Source of the DNA: Alistipes provencensis
GTDB taxonomy: Bacteria; Bacteroidota; Bacteroidia; Bacteroidales; Rikenellaceae
Assembly (NCBI RefSeq): GCF_900083545.1
Contig: NZ_LT559262.1
Coordinates: 1,154,397 to 1,218,396 of the forward strand
Direction: 5' to 3'
DNA length: 64,000 nt
Shown in pieces: positions 33,209-41,952 of this stretch (position 1 is the first letter of the stretch; each line of letters starts with the position of its first letter). The notes under the pieces are model-generated. The model saw nothing but the letters and a program-made list of their open reading frames with translations. It ran no database searches and was not told where the DNA came from. The position numbers were made by a program, and so were the translations under genes.

Positions 33209-34999
33209 ATGAAACGCCTGACAGCGATAACGCTTTTCTGCCTGCTCTTCTTTTCGGCATTCGTCGCCGGGAAGGGCTCTCCGGAAGCGCCCGGATACCC
33301 TGATTCGCTGCGCAGCGTGTGGCTCTACACCGAGGGAATCAAGCAAAACGTCATTTCGGGCGATACGGCCCGGGCCCGGAAGCTGTTCCGCGAAGCGATC
33401 CTGAACGATTCGACCTACGCCCCGGCCTACTACGAACTGGCCGGCAGCATCCTCGAATCGTCGCCCGATGAGGCCGTGGAGCTGGCCCGCCGCGCTTTCC
33501 GGCTCGACACCGCGAACAAGTGGTACCACCAGTTCTACGGGCAGGCGTTGATTATGTCCAACCGCCTCGACGAAGCGCTGAAAGTCTACCGCCGCCTGCT
33601 GGAGAACGACCCCAAGGACCCGGACAACTACCGCATCGTGGCGGCCCTTTACGAGCAGAAACGATCGCCTTTCATGGCCCTCGCGACGCTCGATTCGGCG
33701 GAGCTGCGCTTCGGCCGCATACCGCTGCTGAGCGCCATGAAACGGCGTATGCTGGTGGCTACGAACCAGATCGGCAAAGCCGTCGACGAAGCCCGTGCGA
33801 TGGTCGAAGCCGCCCCCTACGAGGTGCAGCACCACATCGTGCTGGCCGACCTCTACGGCGTCGACGGCAAGGATTCGCTGGCCCTCGCCGAGTACAGCCG
33901 GGCGTTGCAGATCGACTCCACGAACGTTCAGGCGCTGATGGCGCTGGCCGATTTCCACACCGCACGGCAGGATTACCGGTCGCTGCTGGCCGTCACCCGG
34001 AAGCTCTTTCTCTCGGACGTCGTGCCGCTCGAGACGAAGATCAAACGCTTCGAACAGTTCACCTCCGACACACGCTTCTACCGCGAATATTATTTCCAAC
34101 TCAACGACTTGGCTTCGACCCTCGCCATCCGCTATCCCGGGGATAAGCGCGTCGTGGAGCTCTACGCCGGCCATCTGATCGCCTCGGGCGAACTGGAGCA
34201 GGCCCTCGCGCTCTACAAGAACCGCCTCGGAGACCAACCGCCGGTGGAGGATTTCTACCGGTCGGTGATCGACATCGAAACCTACCTCCAGCACCCCGAC
34301 TCGGTGGAGAAATACGTCATCCGGGCTCTGGAGCTCTTCCCCGACAAGATCGACTTCCACATCTCGAAAGGGCATGTGATGAACAGTTCGAAACAGTACG
34401 GACTGGCGGTCAAAGCCTACAAGGAGTCGCTCCGCTATGCCGACACCGATTCGCTGCGGGGCGTGATCTGGGGCATGATCGGCGACACATGGCACCAGCA
34501 GGCCGCCGCGGGACTCCCCGAGTGGGACGAGAGCCGTGCGGCCAAAGAGGGCCGTTCGGGTCCCTACCGCAAAGCCATGAAGGAGTGTTACAAGGCCTAC
34601 GAGCGCAGCTTGGCATACCGTCCCGACAACCCGATGGTGCTCAACAACTACGCCTATTTCCTCTCGCTGGAGGAGCGGGACCTCGAACGGGCGCTCTCGA
34701 TGTCGAGCCGCGTGGTGGCGCTCACCGACAACAACCCGACCTATCTGGATACCCATGCGTGGGTACTCTTCAAGCTGGGACACACGGACGAAGCCAAAAA
34801 GGTCCTGCAAAAGGCCGTGGCGCTCGACGGACAGAAAAGCCCCGAACTGATGGTTCACTACGGCGATATCCTCCACGAGCTGGGCGAGCAGTTCATGGCC
34901 GAAGTTTACTGGAAACGCGCCCTTGAAAAGGGATACGACGCCCGGCAGATCGAACTGCGGCTGAAACAACCCGCCAAGAACGTCAAAACCGCCGAATAA
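33209..34999 (+). CDS. Secreted tetratricopeptide-repeat protein
   Basis: 596 residues with a signal peptide (MKRLTAITLFCLLFFSAFVAG). The rest is a chain of helical TPR units, clearest at about 50-170 (APAYYELAGSILESSPDEAVELARRAF, then the next repeat with YHQFYGQALIMSNRLDEALKVYRRLL) and at 455-575 (NPMVLNNYAYFLSLEERDLERALSMS, then TYLDTHAWVLFKLGHTDEAKKVL). It should be a periplasmic scaffold; partners cannot be told. It lies 12 nt after pheS and 7 nt before the EnvC-like gene, so a link to envelope assembly is plausible. Confidence 0.85.
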   Translation: MKRLTAITLFCLLFFSAFVAGKGSPEAPGYPDSLRSVWLYTEGIKQNVISGDTARARKLFREAILNDSTYAPAYYELAGSILESSPDEAVELARRAFRLDTANKWYHQFYGQALIMSNRLDEALKVYRRLLENDPKDPDNYRIVAALYEQKRSPFMALATLDSAELRFGRIPLLSAMKRRMLVATNQIGKAVDEARAMVEAAPYEVQHHIVLADLYGVDGKDSLALAEYSRALQIDSTNVQALMALADFHTARQDYRSLLAVTRKLFLSDVVPLETKIKRFEQFTSDTRFYREYYFQLNDLASTLAIRYPGDKRVVELYAGHLIASGELEQALALYKNRLGDQPPVEDFYRSVIDIETYLQHPDSVEKYVIRALELFPDKIDFHISKGHVMNSSKQYGLAVKAYKESLRYADTDSLRGVIWGMIGDTWHQQAAAGLPEWDESRAAKEGRSGPYRKAMKECYKAYERSLAYRPDNPMVLNNYAYFLSLEERDLERALSMSSRVVALTDNNPTYLDTHAWVLFKLGHTDEAKKVLQKAVALDGQKSPELMVHYGDILHELGEQFMAEVYWKRALEKGYDARQIELRLKQPAKNVKTAE

Positions 35000-35006
35000 T
35001 CCGCCC

Positions 35007-36131
35007 ATGAGACCCCTCCGCATACTGATCCCCGCGTTCCTGCTCTTCTCCCTCGCCGCCGTGGCCCAGCAGACCATGGACAACCGCATCGAGGCGCAGA
35101 AGAAGGTCATCGCGGCCCTCGAAAAACGGATCGCCACCGAGGAGCGGGAGATTTCGAAGCTCCAGAAGGGCCGTTCGGACTCCGAGGAACGGGTCCGCCG
35201 TCTGGCGCGCCAGATCGACTCCCGGAACCAACTGCTCGACGAAACCGAGAAGCAGGCCCGCCTGCTGCGCGAGGAGATCGCCCGCACGGACAGCGTGGCC
35301 GGAAACCTCTCGGCAACGCTCAGCCGCGACCGGGCGCAGTACGGCGAAATGGTGCGCGAAGCCTACCGCAACTACAAGCACAACAACTACCTGACGTTCC
35401 TCTTCTCGTCGCGCGACTTCACGGACGTGGCCCGCAAGATCACCGCCCTGCGCGAAGTTGCCTCACTGCGCGAACGCAAGCTGCGCGACATCGAGGAGCT
35501 GACCGTTCAGGTCGGCCGCGAAAAGGAGGAGCTCGACCGACGCAAGCAGTCGCTCGACTCGGTGACGCGGAACCTCTCGGCCCAGCGCGAAAAGCTCCAG
35601 CGCGACGCCCGCAACGCCAAAGCCAGCATCCGCTCCCTGTCACAGAAGGAGAAGCAGGCCCTCCAGCGCAAAATTTCGCAGGAGCAGCAGCTCGACGTGG
35701 CGATCGGCGAACTGCGCAAACTCACGAAGGGCAACACCGAGGGCGCTTCGTTCTCGACGAAAACCTCGGGATTGCGGCTCCCCGTCACAGCCGGGCGTGT
35801 GAAACGCTACAAGGAGAACATGGCCGAGATAGCGGGGCCGAAGGGCGCCCATGTGATTTCGATCTACGACGGCAAGGTCGTCGACATCAAACGCAACCGC
35901 ATCACCAACAAATACGACGTTTATGTGGCCCACGGCGAGTATATAACCTCCTATGCCAACATGGGGACGATCTGCGTCGAAAAGGGCCAGAAAGTGGCAA
36001 GAAACGCACAGTTGGGAACCATCGGCTCGTCGGTCGATGTGATGACCATGGAAACCGAATACAAACTCGTCTTCGGCATCTACCCGCCCAATCCCGGGCA
36101 GAAGATGCGGGCCGAGGACTGTTTCAAATAA
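35007..36131 (+). CDS. EnvC-like murein hydrolase activator (degenerate M23)
   Basis: 374 residues: signal peptide (about 1-20), a long coiled coil (about 25-245) and a LytM/M23-fold domain (about 255-374: GLRLPVTAGRVKRYKE, GAHVISIYDGKVV, YVAHGEYITSYANMG). The zinc ligands of active M23 peptidases are missing (AHGEYIT stands in the HxH region), so it should activate amidases rather than cut peptidoglycan, as EnvC and NlpD do. The coiled coil would link it to the FtsEX-type divisome. Confidence 0.88.
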   Translation: MRPLRILIPAFLLFSLAAVAQQTMDNRIEAQKKVIAALEKRIATEEREISKLQKGRSDSEERVRRLARQIDSRNQLLDETEKQARLLREEIARTDSVAGNLSATLSRDRAQYGEMVREAYRNYKHNNYLTFLFSSRDFTDVARKITALREVASLRERKLRDIEELTVQVGREKEELDRRKQSLDSVTRNLSAQREKLQRDARNAKASIRSLSQKEKQALQRKISQEQQLDVAIGELRKLTKGNTEGASFSTKTSGLRLPVTAGRVKRYKENMAEIAGPKGAHVISIYDGKVVDIKRNRITNKYDVYVAHGEYITSYANMGTICVEKGQKVARNAQLGTIGSSVDVMTMETEYKLVFGIYPPNPGQKMRAEDCFK

Positions 36132-36226
36132 AACCGCCGGTCCCTGCGGTTCGTCCCGGCGACCGGCACGGCATCCGCCCCGGCTCCGAAACCCCGGGAC
36201 GGACGCGACTTAACAATAACGAAAAA

Positions 36227-36661
36227 ATGGCTGTCAGATACTATACCGACGACTGTTCCTACCGCCTGCCGCAGAAACGCCTCACGGCCCGGTGGCTCCA
36301 CGATGTGGCCGAGGCCGAAGGTTACACGCTGGGCGACGTCACCTACATCTTCTGCTCGGCGCAGCGCCTGCTGGAGATGAACCGCCAATACCTCGGGCAC
36401 GACTATTTCACCGATGTCATCACGTTCGACTACAGCGACCGCAAAGACACGCGGATCGTTTCGGGCGACATCTTCATCGACATCGAGACCGTGGCCGACA
36501 ATGCCCGCCAATACGGTTTCACAGCCTTGCAGGAGATGCGCAGGGTAGTGGTCCACGGGGTGCTGCACCTCTGCGGTCAGGGCGACAAGACGCCCCGCAC
36601 CAATGCACAGATGCACCGCAAAGAGGATAAATACCTGAAATTCTGGGAGAAAAAACTATGA
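36227..36661 (+). CDS. ybeY: Endoribonuclease YbeY (rRNA maturation)
   Basis: 144 residues, UPF0054 family: a zinc-dependent single-strand RNase for 16S rRNA 3' maturation and quality control. The metal motif region is HGVLHLCGQGDK: two His are present, but the third ligand position of the usual HxxxHxxxxxH is Asp. The DVITFDY and SGDIFIDIETV strands match the family. It overlaps mnmG by 4 nt (ATGA). Confidence 0.92.
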   Translation: MAVRYYTDDCSYRLPQKRLTARWLHDVAEAEGYTLGDVTYIFCSAQRLLEMNRQYLGHDYFTDVITFDYSDRKDTRIVSGDIFIDIETVADNARQYGFTALQEMRRVVVHGVLHLCGQGDKTPRTNAQMHRKEDKYLKFWEKKL

Positions 36662-38592
36662 CGCTCGATTACGACATTATCGTTATCGGCGGCGGACACG
36701 CCGGATGCGAGGCCGCCTCGGCCGCCGCACGATTGGGTTCGCGCACGCTGCTGCTCACGATGGACATGGACAAAATGGCAGCCATGTCGTGCAACCCGGC
36801 AGTCGGAGGAGTGGCTAAAGGACAGATTGTCAGAGAGATAGATGCATTAGGCGGCCAAATGGGTCGCATCACCGACCTCACGACCATCCAGTTCCGGATG
36901 CTCAACCGGTCGAAGGGCGCCGCGATGTGGAGCCCCCGGGCACAATGCGACAAGACCCGCTTCTCGGAGGAGTGGCGTCACACGCTCGAAAACACTTGGA
37001 ACCTCTATATCTGGCAGGATGCGGCGACCGAACTGCTGTTCGACGACAATGCCGCACAACCGACCCCCCCGGGCGCAGACTCGGATCCGAAGCAGGATAA
37101 CCTCCGGTCCCCCCGTATTACGGGAGTGCGAACCCGCATGGGAGTCCAATTCACCTGCCGCGCCGTCGTGCTCACCTCGGGAACTTTCCTCGGAGGACTG
37201 ATGCACTGCGGCGCCTCGCATGCCGAAGGGGGCAGGCCAGGGGACGCCGCTTCGCACGGCATCACCGAATGCCTCCGGAAAATTGGCTTCGAAACTGGAC
37301 GCATGAAGACCGGAACCCCGGCGCGTCTCGACGCCCGGACCATCGACTTCGAACGGCTCGAACCCCAATACGGAGACGAAAACCCAGCCAAATTCTCATT
37401 TTCCCCGGATACACAGCCGGTCAAAGATCAACTTCCTTGCTTTCTGGTCTACACCTCCTCCGAAGTTCACGACATCCTGCGCAGCGGATTCGACCAGTCG
37501 CCGCTGTTCAACGGAACCATCTGCGGCATCGGCCCGCGCTACTGTCCCTCGATCGAGGACAAGCTCCGGACCTTTGCCGACAAGGAGCAGCACCAGCTCT
37601 TTCTGGAGCCCGAAGGACGCACGACCAACGAGTATTATCTCAACGGTTTTTCATCGTCGCTGCCTTGGGATGTGCAATGGAAAGCATTGCACAAGATCAA
37701 AGGGTTCGAAGATTTGCACATCTACCGTCCCGGATATGCCATCGAATACGACTTTTTTCCGCCCACGCAACTGCACCATTCCCTCGAAACCAAACTGGTT
37801 TCAGGACTCTACTTTGCCGGGCAGGTCAACGGAACGACCGGTTACGAAGAGGCCGCAGCACAAGGTCTGATGGCCGGAATCAATGCGCACCGGGCATTGG
37901 TAGGGGAGGAGCCGATCGTGTTGAAACGCGACGAAGCCTATATCGGCGTCCTGATCGATGATCTCGTGACCAAGGGAGTCGACGAACCTTACCGGATGTT
38001 CACCTCGCGGGCCGAGTATCGCATCCTGCTCCGACAGGACAATGCCGATATCCGGCTGACTCCGTTAGGATATAAAATCGGACTGATTCCGCAGAAAAGA
38101 TACGAACATTTCGCCAAAAAAAATACGCTCGTAGAATCGCTTGTAGAATTCGCGCGCCGACAGAGCATCAAAGCAGCCGAAATTAACGACTATTTAAAAT
38201 CGGTAAATTCAGAGCCTTTGACACAGGGCAGGAAGCTCTATGATATCCTGATGCGCAACAATGTTACGTTCGAATCGTTGCAAACAGCACTTCCCAAGCT
38301 AAAGAAATTCATCGCCGAAAACGAGATAGATGCAGAGGTAATCGAGGAGGCCGAAATCCAAATTAAATACAAAGGTTACATAGAACGCGAAAAATTCATC
38401 GCCGAGAAACTCCATCGCCTTGAAAATATCCTCATCCCGGACGATTTCGACTTTCATTCGATGAATTCCCTGACCATTGAAGCTCGTCAGAAGCTCTCGC
38501 GAATTCGACCCACAACGATAGGGCAGGCATCGCGTATTCCCGGAGTATCTCCGGCTGACGTTAATGTCCTGCTAATAAAGTTCGGACGATAA
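36658..38592 (+). CDS. mnmG: tRNA uridine 5-carboxymethylaminomethyl modification enzyme MnmG
   Basis: 644-residue FAD enzyme that with MnmE makes cmnm5U at the tRNA wobble position. It has the FAD-binding IVIGGGHAGCEAASAAARLG, CNPAVGGVAKGQIVREIDALGG, and the GidA motif GPRYCPSIEDK. A Pro/Asp-rich insert of about 20 residues (near 130-150, encoded by 37040-37110 and including a run of seven C) interrupts a loop that is short in most homologues. The reading stays open, so the insert looks tolerated. The last third is visibly AT-richer than the start. It is followed by parS-like sites, and mnmG is often near the origin. Confidence 0.96.
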   Translation: MTLDYDIIVIGGGHAGCEAASAAARLGSRTLLLTMDMDKMAAMSCNPAVGGVAKGQIVREIDALGGQMGRITDLTTIQFRMLNRSKGAAMWSPRAQCDKTRFSEEWRHTLENTWNLYIWQDAATELLFDDNAAQPTPPGADSDPKQDNLRSPRITGVRTRMGVQFTCRAVVLTSGTFLGGLMHCGASHAEGGRPGDAASHGITECLRKIGFETGRMKTGTPARLDARTIDFERLEPQYGDENPAKFSFSPDTQPVKDQLPCFLVYTSSEVHDILRSGFDQSPLFNGTICGIGPRYCPSIEDKLRTFADKEQHQLFLEPEGRTTNEYYLNGFSSSLPWDVQWKALHKIKGFEDLHIYRPGYAIEYDFFPPTQLHHSLETKLVSGLYFAGQVNGTTGYEEAAAQGLMAGINAHRALVGEEPIVLKRDEAYIGVLIDDLVTKGVDEPYRMFTSRAEYRILLRQDNADIRLTPLGYKIGLIPQKRYEHFAKKNTLVESLVEFARRQSIKAAEINDYLKSVNSEPLTQGRKLYDILMRNNVTFESLQTALPKLKKFIAENEIDAEVIEEAEIQIKYKGYIEREKFIAEKLHRLENILIPDDFDFHSMNSLTIEARQKLSRIRPTTIGQASRIPGVSPADVNVLLIKFGR

Positions 38593-38594
38593 AA

Positions 38595-38610
38595 GGTTCC
38601 ACGTGGAACA
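38595..38610. promoter_or_regulatory. parS: parS-like site 1
   Basis: GGTTCCACGTGGAACA: a 14-bp perfect palindrome core matching the ParB-binding consensus TGTTYCACGTGRAACA except the first base. It lies right after mnmG. Confidence 0.7.
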
Positions 38611-38631
38611 ATAACAAGTAAACAAATCAAG

Positions 38632-38647
38632 TGTTCCACATGGAACA
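38632..38647. promoter_or_regulatory. parS: parS-like site 2
   Basis: TGTTCCACATGGAACA, one mismatch in the central CACGTG core, 37 bp after site 1. Confidence 0.65.
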
Positions 38648-38686
38648 AAATAACAAAGGTCGCCTTATAGGCGACCTTTGTTATTT
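38648..38686. terminator. Bidirectional terminator between mnmG and ilvE
   Basis: Perfect 18-bp arms (38648-38665, 38669-38686) around a 3-nt loop, with AAATAA/TTATTT ends. It ends both converging transcripts. Confidence 0.9.
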
Positions 38687-38700
38687 ATTACAGATACTAA

Positions 38701-39714
38701 TTACAGAACAATCGTACACCAGTCATACTTATCCTCAGCACGACCGTATTGAATATCTTGCAAACGAGTATAAAGTTCCATACAAACTTTGCCTACCTCT
38801 TCGCCATATTTATACTCCGCCTTAGTCTGCATATCATACACATAACCAATAGGGGAGATAACAGCCGCCGTTCCGCAGGCGCCACACTCCTCGAAAGTAG
38901 CCAGTTCCTCGACCGGAATATGCCGTTCCTCAACAGTCAGCCCCATATCACGGGCGAGCTGACGAAGACTCATATTAGTGATGGAAGGCAGCACAGAAGG
39001 AGATTTCGGTGTAATATACTTACCATCCTTAATACCGAAGAAATTGGCAGCACCACACTCCTCTATATACTTATGTTCGGCAGCATCGAGGTACATGATA
39101 TTGGAATAACCCAATTCATGCCCTTTTTCACCCGAAAGCAGACTGGCCGCATAATTACCGCCGACCTTCACATCGCCTGTTCCACGTGGAGCAGCACGGT
39201 CCTGTTCACGGTCGACAGCGACCCGGATCGGCTTGATTCCTCCCTTGAAATAGGCACCAACCGGTGAGCAGTAAACAATCAGCAGAGCTTCCTTGGCAGG
39301 CTTCACACCCAGTCCGACCGTCGTTCCGAACATCACGGGACGCAGGTAGAGTGAAGCACCGGTTCCGTAAGGCGGTACGAAACGCTCGTTGCGCCGGACG
39401 ACTTCGACACAGGCATCGACGATCATTTCGATCGACGGCACCGGCAGGCAAAGACGCTCGGCCGAGGACTGGAGACGCCGCGCATTGTCGGCGACACGGA
39501 ACAGGCGAATCTTTCCGTCAATGCCGCGGAAGGCTTTCAAACCTTCGAAGAGTTCGATGCCATAGTGCAGGCACGAAGCCGACATGTGCATCTTGATATA
39601 CTCGTCCTGTGTAACCTCCATCGGGCTCCACTTACCATCGGTGTAGGAGTAGCGGACATTCCAATCGGTCTTGCGATAGTCAAACCCCAAGGCGCTCCAA
39701 TCTGTTGTTTCCAT
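38701..39714 (-). CDS. ilvE: Branched-chain amino-acid aminotransferase
   Basis: 337-residue fold-type IV PLP aminotransferase that makes or degrades Leu, Ile and Val. Landmarks: YGIELFEGLKAFRG, LYLRPVMFG, the PLP-lysine region GNYAASLLSGEKGHELGYSNIMYLDAAE, then YIEECGAANFF and ECGACGTAAVISPIG. The size and the ECGAANFF block match the group-II type of Bacteroidota. A parS-like site lies inside the gene at 39178-39193. Confidence 0.95.
   Translation of the reverse strand: METTDWSALGFDYRKTDWNVRYSYTDGKWSPMEVTQDEYIKMHMSASCLHYGIELFEGLKAFRGIDGKIRLFRVADNARRLQSSAERLCLPVPSIEMIVDACVEVVRRNERFVPPYGTGASLYLRPVMFGTTVGLGVKPAKEALLIVYCSPVGAYFKGGIKPIRVAVDREQDRAAPRGTGDVKVGGNYAASLLSGEKGHELGYSNIMYLDAAEHKYIEECGAANFFGIKDGKYITPKSPSVLPSITNMSLRQLARDMGLTVEERHIPVEELATFEECGACGTAAVISPIGYVYDMQTKAEYKYGEEVGKVCMELYTRLQDIQYGRAEDKYDWCTIVL
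39178..39193. promoter_or_regulatory. parS: parS-like site 3, inside ilvE
   Basis: TGTTCCACGTGGAGCA, one mismatch to the palindrome in the right arm. It lies about 0.55 kb from site 2. Confidence 0.6.
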
Positions 39715-39762
39715 ATCAATAATTGTTAAAGAATTCCAAAAATCATTCGTTTCATTTTGCGC

Positions 39763-41805
39763 TTATCCGACGACAGCCCCATTGTCGGTCGGTTCTCCGG
39801 GCTGCAGCAAACGCAATTTTCCCGAGGCATCTTCCGCCATCAGGATCATACCATTGGAAAGAATACCCTTCAATTCGCGCGGAGCGAGGTTCACCAATAC
39901 GAGCACCTGCTTGCCGACAAGCTCTTCGGGAGTAAAATATTCGGCGATTCCCGACACGATAACCCGCTTATCGATACCCGTATCGACCGTCAATTTCAGC
40001 AATTTTTTGGTTTTTGCGACTTTTTCAACCTCCAAAATCGTCGAAACGCGAATATCCATTTTCTGAAAATCGTCGAACTGAATCATATCCTTTTGAGGCT
40101 CAACAGATTGACTCAATTCAGCCGCCTCATTGGCTGCTTTCGTCGCCGCGAGTTTATCCAACTGCCGCTGAATCACGTCATCCTCGATTTTCTCGAACAG
40201 CAGGGCTGGTTCCCCGATGGTGTGACCGGCCGGAATCAAGTCCATGGCTCCCAGCCGTTCCCAACTGAATTTCTCAACCGCGAGCATTCCGAGAATCTTC
40301 CCCGCCGAAAAAGGCATGAAAGGTTCGATGGCAACGGCTGTATTCGCCGTGATTTGCAGGGCGATATTGAGGATCGTCTCCACCCGCTTGGGATCGGTCT
40401 TGATTACCTTCCAAGGTTCGGTGTCGGCAAGGTATTTATTGCCGATGCGCGAGATATTCATGGCATCTTTCAGCGCCTCGCGGAACCGGTAATTCTCGAT
40501 ATTCGCCTCGAGCGAAGCCTTCACGGCGGCCACCTCGGCAATGGTCTGACGGTCGTAATCATTCAGTTCGCCGCAGGCCGGAACCTTGCCGTCATAATAT
40601 TTCTGCGTCAGCACCAGCGCCCGGTTGACGAAATTGCCCAGCACAGCCACCAGCTCGTTGTTATTACGGGCCTGAAAATCCTTCCATGTAAAGTCGTTGT
40701 CCTTGGTTTCGGGGGCGTTGGCGCACAGCACATAACGCAGTACATCCTCCTTGCCGGGGAACTCCTCGAGGTACTCATGGAGCCACACGGCCCAGTTGCG
40801 CGAGGTCGAAATCTTGTCGCCCTCGAGGTTCAGGAACTCATTGGCCGGAACGTTCTCGGGCAGGATGTAATCGCCGTGCGCCTTGAGCATCGCGGGGAAC
40901 ACGATGCAGTGGAACACGATGTTGTCCTTGCCGATAAAGTGCACCATCTTGGTGTCCTCCGACTTCCAGTAACGCTCCCAATCGGGCGTAAGGTCCTTTG
41001 TAGCAGATATATAACCGATCGGGGCATCGAACCATACATAGAGCACCTTTCCCTCGGCACCCTCTACGGGAACCGGAATGCCCCAGTCGAGGTCACGGCT
41101 CACGGCACGCGGCTGGAGACCTCCGTCGAGCCAGCTCTTGCACTGCCCGTAAACGTTCGTTTTCCACTCCTTGTGTCCGTCCAGAATCCATTCGCGGAGG
41201 AATCCCTCATATTGATCCAGCGGGAGGTACCAATGCTTCGTTTCGCGTTTCACGGGCACCGAACCCGACACGGCGCTGTGGGGATCGATCAATTCGTCGG
41301 GCGAGAGGGTAGAACCGCACTTCTCGCACTGGTCGCCATAGGCGCGGTCGTTGCCGCACTTGGGACAGGTGCCGACGATGTAACGGTCGGCCAGAAAAGT
41401 CTGCGCCTCCTCGTCGTAATACTGCATCGAGGTCTTTTCGATGAACTTACCCTCGTCATAGAGCTTCCGGAAAAAAGCCGAAGCGGTCTCCGCATGGGTT
41501 TTCGACGAGGTGCGCGAATAGATGTCGAACGACATGCCCAGCCCCTCGAACGACTTCTTGATCAGCGCGTGGTAACGGTCCACGATCTGCTGGGGCGTCA
41601 CGCCCTCCTTGCGGGCCTTGATGGTGATGGGCACGCCGTGCTCGTCCGATCCGCAGACCGAGATCACGTCGCAGCCCCTGAGCCGCAGGTAACGGGTATA
41701 GATGTCCGAAGGTATGTAAACTCCCGCCAAGTGGCCGATATGTACCGGACCGTTGGCATAGGGGAGTGCCGATGTCACGAGGTAGCGTTTGAACTCTTTT
41801 GCCAT
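39763..41805 (-). CDS. metG: Methionine-tRNA ligase
   Basis: 680-residue class I synthetase charging initiator and elongator tRNA-Met. Signature [15 protein letters not shown] (HIGH motif), a zinc-binding [18 protein letters not shown] knuckle, and the KMSKS-loop equivalent in [14 protein letters not shown]. The anticodon-binding domain fills about 390-550. A C-terminal tRNA-binding EMAP/Trbp111-like domain (about 575-680: [20 protein letters not shown]) provides dimerisation. Length is normal for Bacteroidota. Confidence 0.97.
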   Translation of the reverse strand: MAKEFKRYLVTSALPYANGPVHIGHLAGVYIPSDIYTRYLRLRGCDVISVCGSDEHGVPITIKARKEGVTPQQIVDRYHALIKKSFEGLGMSFDIYSRTSSKTHAETASAFFRKLYDEGKFIEKTSMQYYDEEAQTFLADRYIVGTCPKCGNDRAYGDQCEKCGSTLSPDELIDPHSAVSGSVPVKRETKHWYLPLDQYEGFLREWILDGHKEWKTNVYGQCKSWLDGGLQPRAVSRDLDWGIPVPVEGAEGKVLYVWFDAPIGYISATKDLTPDWERYWKSEDTKMVHFIGKDNIVFHCIVFPAMLKAHGDYILPENVPANEFLNLEGDKISTSRNWAVWLHEYLEEFPGKEDVLRYVLCANAPETKDNDFTWKDFQARNNNELVAVLGNFVNRALVLTQKYYDGKVPACGELNDYDRQTIAEVAAVKASLEANIENYRFREALKDAMNISRIGNKYLADTEPWKVIKTDPKRVETILNIALQITANTAVAIEPFMPFSAGKILGMLAVEKFSWERLGAMDLIPAGHTIGEPALLFEKIEDDVIQRQLDKLAATKAANEAAELSQSVEPQKDMIQFDDFQKMDIRVSTILEVEKVAKTKKLLKLTVDTGIDKRVIVSGIAEYFTPEELVGKQVLVLVNLAPRELKGILSNGMILMAEDASGKLRLLQPGEPTDNGAVVG

Positions 41806-41900
41806 AAAACAGATACAATATTACTAATTTCTGTCAAAATTACTAATTTTTGAGATATTCGGGAACTAAACACCCACAATTTGTGAAAGGTTATCAATAA

Positions 41901-41931
41901 AAAAGGGCGCAGCCATCAGGCGCGCCCTTTT
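41901..41931 (-). terminator. Terminator of the S46 peptidase gene
   Basis: 10-bp perfect arms AAAAGGGCGC/GCGCCCTTTT (41901-41910, 41922-41931); a T-run continues on the minus strand. Confidence 0.85.
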
Positions 41932-41952
41932 GTTCCACCGCAAAATCCGGAT

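Noticed and set aside
36500..36661. YbeY third zinc ligand replaced by Asp as a sign of inactivity
   Set aside because: Asp at this place is, to my knowledge, usual in Bacteroidota YbeY, so it is probably lineage-typical.
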